A stretch of DNA of 8,402 nucleotides from Deltaproteobacteria bacterium (GTDB taxonomy: Bacteria > Desulfobacterota > GWC2-55-46), in NCBI GenBank assembly GCA_016182705.1, contig JACPGA010000186.1, forward strand, positions 1-8,402, written 5' to 3'. Position numbers and translations under genes: made by a program. Shown piece by piece: positions 1 to 6,354 of the stretch; positions within the stretch are counted from its first letter, which is position 1, and each line of letters begins with the position of its first letter. Below the pieces are notes generated by a model, which ran no database searches, was not told where the DNA came from, and saw nothing but the letters and a program-made list of their open reading frames with translations.

Positions 1-1848
1 CTGGAACTCGAGCTTGTTCTTGTCAGGCACGTTGTGGTAGTCGGCAATGGCGCCGTCATACTTGTACATGCCTGTTACGGAGTACCAGAAGCACGGGCCG
101 CTGGCGAGTCTCGGAGGCCTGATCCAGTCGAGCGAATGGGCAATCTGGCCCCATGAGTCGAACATGGCAAGCTTTTCCTGACCGACGTAGTGCTGCAGAC
201 CGCCGCCGTTCCTGCCTACGGATCCGCAGAGGATAAGGGCATCCATCGCGGTCCTGTACAGCAGGTTGGAATGGTAGTAGTGGTTATAGCTCGCTCCGGT
301 GATGATCATGGAGCGGCCCTTGGTCACTTCAGCGTTGGAGGCGAATTCCCTGGCGATCTGGATTATGGTGTCGCGTCCGATGCCGGTGTACTTCTCCTGC
401 CATGCCGGGCTGAAGCCCCTGTCGTCGTCGTAGTTCCTGCAGTAGTCGCCGGTGAGGCCCTTCCTCGAGACGCCGCAATGGGCGATCTTGAGGTCGAATA
501 CGGTCGCTACAGCGACCTTGCCTTCCTTGGTCTGCACGTACCTGACAGGCACCTGCCTCTTGTACTTCTCAGGCTTGTCGACTTCGTAGAAGTTGACCTC
601 TATCGCGTCTTCCTTGTGGTCAAGGACGGACAGCGACGGGTTGATGTTCTTCTGCGTTCTGGCTTCCTTGAGCATGAGGTTCCACTTGCCGTGGTTCTCG
701 TGCTTGTTGGGGAACCTGAACCCGACAGAGCCGTTAACTACGACAGCCTTGCCGGTCGTCTCGTCCCACATGCACTGCTTCCATTCCGGGTTGTCCTCGC
801 CCTCGTACTCGGCAAGGTCATGCGCGGTAAGGAAGCGGCCCTGCTCCCAGCCGTCCTTGCCCTTTTCGAGCTTGACGAGCATCGGGAGGTCGGTGAACTG
901 CTTCACGTAGGAATCGAAGTACTGCACCTTCCTGTCGACATAGTACTCCTTGAGGATGACATGGTTGATGGCCATCCAGAAGGCTGAGTCGGAACCGGGC
1001 TTCACGGGTACCCAGGTGTCGGCGTACTTCGTGACCTGTGAATAGTCAGGGGCGCAGACAACAAGCTTCGCGCCGCCGTGCCTGAGCTCGGAGACGAAGT
1101 GGCAGTCAGCGGTCCTGGTCATGTTGGGGTTCGCGCCGGTGATTACGAGGTAGCCGGTGTTGTACCAGTCCGCGCTCTCGCAGGAGTCGGTCTGCTCGCC
1201 CCAGACTTCGGGCTCAGCGTTCGGAAGGTCGGTGTAGTAGTCATAGAAGCTCAGATGAACGCCGCCGATGAGCTGGTTGTAACGAGCGCCTGACACGTAG
1301 CTGATCTGCGACATGGCCGGGATCGGGGAGAAAGCGATGATCCTGTCCGGACCGTACTTCTTTATGGTGTAGATGTGGGCTGCGGTGATGATCTCAGCCG
1401 CGGTGTCCCAATCAAACCTGCGGAAGCCGCCCTTTCCTCTCGACCACTTGATCTTCTTGTGAAGCTCGGCGTTCTCGACAATGGACCTCCAGGCGTCGAC
1501 AGGGTCGGAATGCTTGGCCCTGGCTTCTTTCCAGGAGTCGAGGAGTATGCCGCGGCAATACGGGTACTTGATCCTCAGCGGGCTGTAGACGTACCAGGAG
1601 GCGGATATACCCCTCTGGCAGCCTCTGGGCTCGTAAGGCGGAAGCGACTGATCCAGCTTCGGATAGTCGACAGCCTGCAGTTCCCAGGTAATAATGCCAT
1701 CTTTTACGTAAACCATCCAGGAACAACCGCCTGTGCAGTTGTTGCCGTGGGTGGACCTCACGGTTTTGTCATACTGCCAGCGGTTCCTGTAATATTCTTC
1801 CCAACCCCTTTTACCGGGGTTTATTTCGTCTTGAATCCAGGTAGCCAT
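1..1848 (-). CDS. narG: Respiratory nitrate reductase alpha subunit (NarG/NxrA family), partial: N-terminal 616 residues
   Basis: Molybdenum bis-MGD catalytic subunit of the NarG/NxrA branch of the DMSO reductase superfamily. It reduces nitrate with electrons passed through NarH; the close homologue NxrA runs the reaction as nitrite oxidation. The 616 codons visible are roughly half of the ~1,200-residue family length, and the gene runs off the left edge. The FS0 iron-sulfur ligands are present as His34, Cys38, Cys42 and Cys77 (HGNNCTGGC, then PRGCQRG), with the same 35-residue Cys-to-Cys gap as in E. coli NarG. The Mo-ligand Asp lies in YYTDLP (Asp207), followed by WGEQTD and ESADWYN. Later family blocks are GRSMIITGASYNHYYH (511-526) and the VGRNGGG/YVGQEKL region (544-560). 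No Sec or clear Tat signal is seen at the N-terminus. The ATG at 1848 has a strong SD, AGGAGGGAGGT, 6 nt upstream, and only 4 bp separate it from the preceding stop, so it is the last visible gene of a three-gene operon. Sequence alone does not settle Nar versus Nxr direction. Confidence 0.95.
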   Translation of the reverse strand, partial: MATWIQDEINPGKRGWEEYYRNRWQYDKTVRSTHGNNCTGGCSWMVYVKDGIITWELQAVDYPKLDQSLPPYEPRGCQRGISASWYVYSPLRIKYPYCRGILLDSWKEARAKHSDPVDAWRSIVENAELHKKIKWSRGKGGFRRFDWDTAAEIITAAHIYTIKKYGPDRIIAFSPIPAMSQISYVSGARYNQLIGGVHLSFYDYYTDLPNAEPEVWGEQTDSCESADWYNTGYLVITGANPNMTRTADCHFVSELRHGGAKLVVCAPDYSQVTKYADTWVPVKPGSDSAFWMAINHVILKEYYVDRKVQYFDSYVKQFTDLPMLVKLEKGKDGWEQGRFLTAHDLAEYEGEDNPEWKQCMWDETTGKAVVVNGSVGFRFPNKHENHGKWNLMLKEARTQKNINPSLSVLDHKEDAIEVNFYEVDKPEKYKRQVPVRYVQTKEGKVAVATVFDLKIAHCGVSRKGLTGDYCRNYDDDRGFSPAWQEKYTGIGRDTIIQIAREFASNAEVTKGRSMIITGASYNHYYHSNLLYRTAMDALILCGSVGRNGGGLQHYVGQEKLAMFDSWGQIAHSLDWIRPPRLASGPCFWYSVTGMYKYDGAIADYHNVPDKNKLEFQ

Positions 1849-1852
1849 CTAA

Positions 1853-2104
1853 TTACCTCCCTCCTTTTCCGCCGTAGTTTCTCCAAAGGGCATCATGGGC
1901 AGTGCCTTTGTTCCTGTTCCTGTACCGGCCGCTCCAGATAATATTGAAGACAATCAGTATACCTACGAAGCCGCCCAACCCGATGATGGTGAAAGTGCCG
2001 GTCTGGGAGGATGCTACCTCACCCTTGGACTGCTCGGCGAAAAACGCCCTCAAGTGGGAGACTTCCTCATCGGTCACGTTCTTAGCACCGAAGATGGGAG
2101 CCAT
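1853..2104 (-). CDS. Small membrane-anchored protein resembling the C-terminal part of the NarG-associated cytochrome c (no haem motif)
   Basis: An 83-residue protein. Residues 1-25 (MAPIFG...TDEEVSHLRAFFAEQ) match the pattern of a class I cytochrome c C-terminus: an axial-Met loop followed by a TDEE-x-x-x-L-x-AFF helix. Residues 36-57 (TGTFTIIGLGGFVGILIVFN...) form one TM helix, followed by a basic cytoplasmic-type tail (SGRYRNRNKG). This is how the membrane-bound cytochrome encoded beside narG in many nitrate-respiring bacteria ends. No CxxCH is present and there is no signal peptide of its own. The ATG at 2104 overlaps the upstream stop (TGATG); an in-frame GTG at 2107 is an alternative start. 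No good SD precedes it, so it probably depends on reinitiation from the upstream gene. It could be the broken 3' half of a cytochrome gene or a small protein in its own right. The family resemblance is recalled, not searched. Confidence 0.7.
   Translation of the reverse strand: MAPIFGAKNVTDEEVSHLRAFFAEQSKGEVASSQTGTFTIIGLGGFVGILIVFNIIWSGRYRNRNKGTAHDALWRNYGGKGGR
1855..1865 (-). promoter_or_regulatory. Ribosome binding site of narG, embedded in the end of the upstream gene
   Basis: AGGAGGGAGGT lies 6 nt before the narG ATG. The same bases encode the last codons (Gly-Gly-Arg) of the upstream small gene, and its TAA overlaps the 3' end of the motif. This favours translational coupling between the membrane-anchor fragment and narG. 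Confidence 0.8.
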
Positions 2105-2349
2105 CACAGAGCGCCGCTGTCAAACCTCTTCTCACCCGTAAAGTACATCTTGCCGATCGCTGCGTCACCAGTCTCAGCCGGGGCCGCTACTTCAGCCGGG
2201 GCTTCAACAGCTGCCGCATCAGCGGGAGCCGCAACAGCAGCCGCGTCTTCGGCAATGGCCTTCATAGGCGCAATACCGGCAACGAGGCTCAGCGCGAACC
2301 CGAGCTGCAGTCCCTTCACCAAGATTGTCTTACAACTCCTTAAATCCAT
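2104..2349 (-). CDS. Secreted small protein resembling the N-terminal part of the NarG-associated cytochrome c (truncated before CxxCH)
   Basis: An 81-residue protein and the first gene of the nar operon. Residues 1-33 are a Sec signal peptide: basic n-region with Lys7 and Lys12, hydrophobic core LGFALSLVAGIAP, and a likely cleavage after Ala-Ile-Ala33. Residues 35-60 are an Ala/Pro/Glu-rich linker. Residues 64-79 (AIGKMYFTGEKRFDSG) match the GK-x-LFTG-x-x-RF-x-x-GG segment that in full-length periplasmic cytochromes lies just before the Cys-x-x-Cys-His haem site. Here the frame stops two codons later (Ala-Leu-TGA), so no haem can be bound. The ATG at 2349 has a near-perfect SD (AAAGGAGGT, 7-nt spacing). 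The next gene starts inside this stop codon. It reads as the 5' half of a cytochrome gene that lost its core, but a functional small periplasmic peptide is not excluded. Confidence 0.7.
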   Translation of the reverse strand: MDLRSCKTILVKGLQLGFALSLVAGIAPMKAIAEDAAAVAAPADAAAVEAPAEVAAPAETGDAAIGKMYFTGEKRFDSGAL

Positions 2350-2357
2350 ACTCTACA

Positions 2358-2366
2358 CCTCCTTTA
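2358..2366 (-). promoter_or_regulatory. Strong Shine-Dalgarno of the nar operon's first gene
   Basis: AAAGGAGGT, fully complementary to the 16S tail core, ends 8-9 bases before the ATG at 2349. It fixes that start and shows the truncated first ORF is still set up for efficient translation. Confidence 0.75.
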
Positions 2367-2382
2367 CCGCTGCTCGCTTTTT

Positions 2383-2408
2383 ATTATCTATGCTTTTTCA
2401 TAGATAAT
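2383..2408 (-). promoter_or_regulatory. Perfect 10-bp inverted repeat upstream of the nar operon, candidate operator/promoter
   Basis: ATTATCTATG and CATAGATAAT are perfect inverted arms around a 6-nt spacer (CTTTTT on the plus strand). On the operon's strand the promoter-proximal arm carries GATAAT, a possible -10 about 40 bp before the SD, but no good -35 lies 17 bp upstream. That would suit an activator- or repressor-controlled promoter. The arms do not match FNR (TTGAT-N4-ATCAA) or NarL heptamers. The AT-rich stem lacks a following T-run, which argues against a terminator. Confidence 0.5.
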
Positions 2409-2542
2409 TCTTTGGAACCCTTTATATCCACCATGGACCCGTTCCGGCCCGGCTGCCTTTCGCCCGTTCAGGAGGGAGGCGATACAAGCGCAACCCCGGT
2501 AATTGTGGGAGGATGCCGTTATAAGGCCATGGATTGAATAGA

Positions 2543-3058
2543 TTAAAAGGCGAGAGATGATTCTAGATCGCCTCTGGCAAGATTAAGCGTCACCTTGAGG
2601 TTCTCCAGCCCGGGGCTCCTTGAGATTTTGGCCCTTCTTCCGAAGCGCGGGACCGAAGGCGTTTTAGCTGCCTTATCCCTCGCGGCGAATTCAAGGACCT
2701 CCTCACGGAGATTGGACACGAAGACCTCGATGGCGCTTAATGAGTTGACGTGGTTCTCTTTGGTGGGTAATGAGCCCAGGACTCTACCGACAAGAGTCAG
2801 GGCGTTTGAAAGCGCTTTCTGCTCGGCGGGCGTGTCAAAGCCGTACGGCGCGGCCCCGCTGGGGGCTGCCGGCCTTGCTTCCTGGCGCAGGCGGCCGGAA
2901 GCGGGGCACAATTTCAGGGCAGTTATACACAAAAGGCTCTTGCAAAGCTGCCTGAGCCCTTTTCTGATCCTTCGACTCACCAGTGTAGATTCCTCCGAAC
3001 GGGTGTCGTTCTGGCTGTGTTCAGGATATACGCGTTCGCTTGAGGTCAAGGCTTTCAT
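2543..3058 (-). CDS. Hypothetical protein, unrecognised family, 171 residues
   Basis: Not recognised. The second half (about residues 85-171) looks most protein-like: a soluble helical stretch (KALSNALTLVGRVLG, then SLSAIEVFVSNLREEVLEFA) followed by a basic segment (AKTPSVPRFGRRAKISR) and a short tail. No signal peptide or TM is obvious; the middle has Cys residues in CKSLLC and a Pro/Ala-rich piece. The chosen ATG at 3058 has only a weak AGGGG upstream. An internal GTG near residue 30 preceded by GGAGG is an alternative. A good promoter sits about 140 bp upstream (3203-3231), which excludes the much longer open frame that continues into the transporter gene. A 19-codon ORF starting at 3114 would end in an ATGA overlap with this start. 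In residues ~12-75 another frame (3020-2838) is also open, so a frameshift in the N-terminal half is possible. Confidence 0.5.
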   Translation of the reverse strand: MKALTSSERVYPEHSQNDTRSEESTLVSRRIRKGLRQLCKSLLCITALKLCPASGRLRQEARPAAPSGAAPYGFDTPAEQKALSNALTLVGRVLGSLPTKENHVNSLSAIEVFVSNLREEVLEFAARDKAAKTPSVPRFGRRAKISRSPGLENLKVTLNLARGDLESSLAF

Positions 3059-3202
3059 GCCCCTGGGGGTTTGAATCGTTTGTCCGCTGAGCACGCGTAA
3101 ATTACCAGATTCATCCGGACCTGTCCAGCGATTTCTCGCTATGCTCTCCAAAAAAGTCAGAGTGACTTTACGGGACCTGTATTCAGTTTTCAGTATGGCG
3201 GA

Positions 3203-3231
3203 ATTATAGTACAAAAAAAACCTCGTGTCCA
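3203..3231 (-). promoter_or_regulatory. Sigma-70-type promoter for the hypothetical gene
   Basis: TGGACA (3231-3226), a 17-bp spacer and TATAAT (3208-3203): five of six plus six of six consensus positions at ideal spacing. Transcription would begin near 3196, giving a ~138-nt leader. The spacer contains eight consecutive T. A T6A7 block at about 3245-3257 sits where an UP element would be. It means the 2543-3058 gene is probably transcribed separately from the transporter upstream. Confidence 0.7.
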
Positions 3232-3241
3232 TCATATGATG
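3230..3241. promoter_or_regulatory. Perfect 12-bp palindrome touching the -35 element
   Basis: CATCATATGATG equals its own reverse complement and overlaps the first bases of the -35 hexamer by two positions. This is a plausible operator for a dimeric regulator. A 12-bp palindrome can also occur by chance in AT-rich DNA. Confidence 0.35.
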
Positions 3242-3303
3242 TAATTTTTTAAAAAAACCTGATTCATACCTTCGGCGGCCCGTCATACTCTCCCGCATGG
3301 CCT

Positions 3304-4815
3304 TTACTGGCGCCCCCAGTTTCCACGGGCCAGCGTCCGCCCTTTCAAAACGGCTTTGCCGCCGCCCGTTATCTGATATTCCTGCGAAAACGCTCCAGAA
3401 GGCTCCCTGAGGAAAAAAACACAGAAAACAAATGTAAAAAGCGCTCCGGCGCCCATTATGTGAAAGAACTGGCTGTCGCTGACAAATGTGTACGCTGTAA
3501 GATACAGGACAGCGCCAATACCGCCGAAAGCGCCGACGTATCCTGTTATATGCCCTGTCATGCGCCGCTTCACAAGAGGGACAATAGTGTATGTCGCGCC
3601 GCACGCGCCTGTTACGAACAGGGCGCATAAAATGGTTACACCGACAGCGAGCCACAAAGGCCAGCTTGGCTCGATGAGGCCCATGAGACCGAACGAGACC
3701 GCTATGCCCGCCAGAAAGACAAGCACCGCGCCCCTCTTCGAAGGGGACCGTTCGGATATATAGCCTCCGAATGCCCTTGAAAAAAAGTTCATGAAGGCAA
3801 ACGAGGCCCCCACGAGGCCCGCGAGCTGCGGGGTAAGGCTGAAGTTTTTCTCAAAGAACTGAGGGAGCATGGATATCACGCCAAGCTCGGCGCCGAACGA
3901 AGCGCCGTAGCAAAGGCACAGGGCTCCGACATCCGCGAACCTGTATCTATCGGCATCAGGCACGCCTTTCTTTAATAATGGATAATTGAACCTGAAAATA
4001 CGAAGCGCATGAAAGAACACCACGGCGGCTATTACGGCGTAGGCCGCAAGAGCCGCTCCCGCGCTCAAGAAGCCAGAGGCGCTCAACTTCCACACAACGA
4101 CGCCGAGGACTCCGGTTACTGGTATGGTCCAGAGTATGGCGCTTATCATATCCCGCCACGTGCAGACCTCTATCGCGGAGTTCCTCACCGGAGCGCGGCA
4201 AGCAGCGAAGGCAGGGCCGTCGGTAATGGCTGCCCGGTAATACAGCCCGTAAAGGAGCATCACCAGGCCGCTGGCGGCTGCCGCGTATCTCCAGGAACCG
4301 GACACGTTAAGTGCGGCCACAGGCAGCAGGATCGCGGCGATCGAGGCGCCCCAGTTACCCAGGCCAGCTTCCACTCCCTGCGCGAAGCCGATATCCCTGG
4401 GCTTGAACCACAGCGAGGTCATATGCATGCCGACCACGAAACCGGTGCCGACCATCGAGAGGATGAGCCTGGAAGCGAGCATCTGTGTATAGCTGTCTGA
4501 AAACGCGAAAACGAAACAGGGGAGCGACATCGCCACCATGATGCCGCTGAAGATCCTCCTGGGGCCGAACCTGTCCGTCAGCATGCCTATTACGAACCGG
4601 CTCGGAGAAGTAAGCGCGACGTTACAGAGGGCCAGGAGTTTCAGTTGAGCCGCGCTAAGCCCTGAAGACTCGACGATAGTAGTCGCCAGGGGGGCCATGT
4701 TGAACCATACTACAAAGGTGAGAAAATAAGCGAACCATGTCTTGTGCAGCGCGGCGATGTCCTGCCTGCCGAACCTGAACAGGTCTGCCCACCCCATCCT
4801 TTCCCTATGCGCCAT
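3304..4815 (-). CDS. narK2: Nitrate/nitrite MFS transporter, NarK2-type
   Basis: A 503-residue, 12-TM major facilitator of the nitrate/nitrite porter family; the inner-membrane protein imports nitrate and/or exchanges it for nitrite. The TM2 substrate-binding Arg and following loop are seen as SRFVIGMLTDRFGPRR (Arg73). The nitrate signature in TM5 is GVEAGLGNWGASIAAILLP (147-165), followed by SWRYA. The TM8 Arg is in FFSRAFGGYISER (Arg347), and the second signature in TM11 is GHITGYVGAFGGIGAV (421-436). The C-terminus carries FLREPSGAFSQEY (468-480), typical of the NarK2/NarU-like group. The ATG at 4815 has GGAGGT 5 nt upstream. It is separated from the upstream usp gene by a terminator-like hairpin and a palindromic repeat, so it may have its own promoter. 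It is one of two NarK paralogues here, the other being at 7200 on the opposite strand; in bacteria with such pairs the members often differ in proton symport versus nitrate/nitrite antiport. Confidence 0.92.
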   Translation of the reverse strand: MAHRERMGWADLFRFGRQDIAALHKTWFAYFLTFVVWFNMAPLATTIVESSGLSAAQLKLLALCNVALTSPSRFVIGMLTDRFGPRRIFSGIMVAMSLPCFVFAFSDSYTQMLASRLILSMVGTGFVVGMHMTSLWFKPRDIGFAQGVEAGLGNWGASIAAILLPVAALNVSGSWRYAAAASGLVMLLYGLYYRAAITDGPAFAACRAPVRNSAIEVCTWRDMISAILWTIPVTGVLGVVVWKLSASGFLSAGAALAAYAVIAAVVFFHALRIFRFNYPLLKKGVPDADRYRFADVGALCLCYGASFGAELGVISMLPQFFEKNFSLTPQLAGLVGASFAFMNFFSRAFGGYISERSPSKRGAVLVFLAGIAVSFGLMGLIEPSWPLWLAVGVTILCALFVTGACGATYTIVPLVKRRMTGHITGYVGAFGGIGAVLYLTAYTFVSDSQFFHIMGAGALFTFVFCVFFLREPSGAFSQEYQITGGGKAVLKGRTLARGNWGRQ

Positions 4816-4876
4816 TCAGACCTCCGGGGAAAGTACGTACGAGACAATCTAAAGGTTGCTGAAAATCCGTTCTTGC

Positions 4877-4997
4877 AAGGCTGCTCAAAAAGCTCCATAT
4901 GCCAGGCGCCGGGGAACGGGGAATGTGGGCGTACTTTTCTTTTACGCCGCAACGGCGCGCGGCGATGACAACAAGGACATGGACTTTTAGCAGCCTT
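4877..4997. repeat. Nested palindromic intergenic repeat (121 bp), dispersed-repeat or MITE-like
   Basis: The ends are inverted copies: AAGGCTGCTCAAAAAGCTCC at the left and, read on the other strand, AAGGCTGCTAAAAGTCCATG at the right. The centre is GGCGTA (4928-4933), a 9-nt loop, and TACGCC (4943-4948). The centre of the inner hairpin coincides with the centre of the outer arms (about 4937), so the whole unit can fold as one long imperfect hairpin. The layout (AGGCTG...CAAAAAG, GTACGCC core, ...CTTTT...CAGCCT) matches a repeat I recall from many Geobacter/Desulfo/Nitrospirota genomes. Only this copy is in the window. Confidence 0.75.
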
Positions 4998-4998
4998 T

Positions 4999-5016
4999 AA
5001 AAGCGGCCGAGCCGCT
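4999..5016 (-). terminator. Probable intrinsic terminator of the universal stress gene
   Basis: AGCGGC-TCG-GCCGCT forms a 6-bp GC-rich stem with a 3-nt loop beginning right after the usp stop codon. It is followed by only four T (one of them in the stem) before AAA. The U-tract is weak, so termination may be partial. Confidence 0.5.
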
Positions 5017-5017
5017 A

Positions 5018-5425
5018 TCAGTGCATAATGAGCACCGGGCATTCCGCGTGACGCAAAAGAAAGGCGCTTACACTTCCGGAGACCACGCCCTGAAACAACC
5101 CAGAGCCCCTTCCGGCAACGACAAGGATGTCCGGGTTCCTGGCCTCTGTCGCCTCTATCAGCATCTTCCTGGGATCTCCCACAGCGAGTATGGCGTCAAC
5201 GTTAAGCCCGTGCTCGACCACCCAGTCAGCGGCCTGTTTCAGGCTCTCGCCCCTGGAAGCACGCCAGCTCTCGAAGCTCGCTTCGTCCTGACTTGTAGCG
5301 TCCAGCGGCTCTTCAACGACTGTAACGAGTATTATTCTGGGCTCTTGGGACCGGAACAGCTCCGTTGTCCTTTCAAGCGCCGCCTGAGACCTTTGCGAAC
5401 CATCATGGCAGACCATGATTTTCAT
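5018..5425 (-). CDS. Universal stress protein, UspA family, single domain
   Basis: A 135-residue cytoplasmic Usp domain, of normal single-domain length. It starts with the beta-1 strand and nucleotide-contact loop MKIMVCHDGSQRSQAAL (Asp8), has VTVVEEP in beta-2, GDPRKMLIEAT near residue 83, and NPDILVVAGRGSG. The ATP-binding loop fits G-x2-G-x9-G-S/T except that the first Gly position is Ala (A-GR-G-SGLFQGVVS-GS), followed by VSAFLLRHAECPVLIMH. ATP binding is therefore likely but not certain. Such proteins help cells under energy limitation or anaerobiosis, and Usp genes are often placed beside respiratory genes. The ATG at 5425 has GGAGG 8 nt upstream. A hairpin terminator follows directly, so it is probably monocistronic. 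The imperfect dyad TGCGAATATC/GAGAATCGCA at 5471-5490 could be an operator (weak). Confidence 0.92.
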   Translation of the reverse strand: MKIMVCHDGSQRSQAALERTTELFRSQEPRIILVTVVEEPLDATSQDEASFESWRASRGESLKQAADWVVEHGLNVDAILAVGDPRKMLIEATEARNPDILVVAGRGSGLFQGVVSGSVSAFLLRHAECPVLIMH

Positions 5426-6253
5426 TAAGGCCGCCTCCGCTTCTGAACCGCCCCGGATGATAAGGGCTCATGCGAATATCGAGAATCGCAATGATGGCTG
5501 GATAAAAGGATAGACTTTGTCAGCATACTGGCGAACCTTCGATTGAAAGAGGGACAGGGCAAGCAAACCGGCCAGCGTCATCCAAAGACTTGCGTTATGC
5601 TGCCCGGCCCGGCCCATGGATGATCTATCCGTTCCTCTCGCAGGGCTCCAGTGAGGACGCACTCGATAGCGGGGCCGTATCAAAAACACCCGGGCTTATG
5701 AGGCCGCGGGGCGGCCTTGCCCCGTGCCTGGGCCTGCCCTTTTGGACTGGTCCCCTGAGAAAGAGTCGCCAGCGAAAAACATCGGGCAGCCTGATCCCCT
5801 ACTCAGGATTGACTGGAACACGCCATTGCCGCTATAGCAAGTCCGGTCGAAATAAGACACGCCGCGGCATAAGCTCGTTTCGAAAAGCCATTGGAGCAGC
5901 GCTGAAAAGCGCAATAGCAATAGCTTCCCGTCCAGACGAACCTCTCCTGATCCATGGAGATGGCTCTCACAATAAATGGGCGCGCAACTGGCTTGACGAG
6001 TAAACCGGCTGAGACTTCAAGAACTTGCCAGGTAAGGTCTTTTTCCGCCGCTCAACGCAAAAAAACCATCCAGCAAGTCTTTTCCTCAGTCGCCTTACGC
6101 GTCCATTGCCGCTATTTCGATTCAAGCTAATGAATATTGCAATATACATACCAGAGCAAATAATGCCGTTGATATCGAGTCCCAAAGCATCGGTTTTCAA
6201 AGGTTATTTGAACGGCAGCTCATTTTTTTGCAGAAAGTGCTGTTATGACCTGC

Positions 6254-6273
6254 GTGTTACAAAAAAGTTACAC
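6254..6273. promoter_or_regulatory. Operator-like dyad 1 (GTGTTAC-N6-GTTACAC)
   Basis: GTGTTAC and GTTACAC flank AAAAAA and pair at six of seven positions. It shares form and 6-nt spacing with the perfect dyad at 6337-6354, which suggests binding sites for one dimeric regulator. The target gene is unclear. Confidence 0.35.
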
Positions 6274-6336
6274 CAGCAGGAGCAAGGAATGACTGTGAAG
6301 TGATTTATCTGTTTAAAAACAAGACGTTCACCCATA

Positions 6337-6354
6337 TGTTACGCAAAGGTAACA
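6337..6354. promoter_or_regulatory. Operator-like dyad 2 (TGTTAC-N6-GTAACA), perfect
   Basis: TGTTAC-GCAAAG-GTAACA is a perfect 6+6 inverted repeat. A further half-site, TGTTACGC, lies at 6368-6375, 31 bp away and so about three helical turns, on the same DNA face. It does not match FNR, NtcA (GTA-N8-TAC) or CRP consensus. Confidence 0.4.

Noticed and set aside
190..987. Plus-strand 265-codon open frame, and others at 593-910, 1078-1293 and 1375-1941
   Set aside because: All lie antisense to narG, whose minus-strand reading has every family motif; the plus-strand products are Val/Leu/Gly-rich shadows.
1895..2407. Plus-strand 170-codon frame rich in Ala/Ser
   Set aside because: Antisense to the Ala/Pro-rich linker of the 2104-2349 gene; no SD, and it crosses the operator dyad.
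2409..2542. Possible riboswitch between the hypothetical gene and the nar operon
   Set aside because: Several short hairpins, but I could not match c-di-GMP, Moco, cobalamin or TPP cores.
2595..3074. Plus-strand 159-codon frame opposite the hypothetical gene
   Set aside because: Leu/Ser/Arg-rich antisense pattern, no SD; the minus strand has the promoter and more natural helices.
2543..3655. 370-codon minus-strand frame extending into the narK2 gene
   Set aside because: Overlaps ~350 bp of narK2 in another frame and crosses the promoter at 3203-3231; only the part downstream of the promoter is kept.
5021..5428. Plus-strand 135-codon frame
   Set aside because: Exact antisense of the universal stress gene.
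5590..6003. Plus-strand 137-codon frame, and minus frames at 5468-5689 and 5967-6200
   Set aside because: No SD, no recognisable domain, implausible composition; I found no transposase remnant in them either.
5823..6115. 13-bp direct repeat CCATTGCCGCTAT at 5823-5835 and 6103-6115
   Set aside because: About one such match is expected by chance in a window this size, and the flanks do not align, so it does not support a mobile element or att site.
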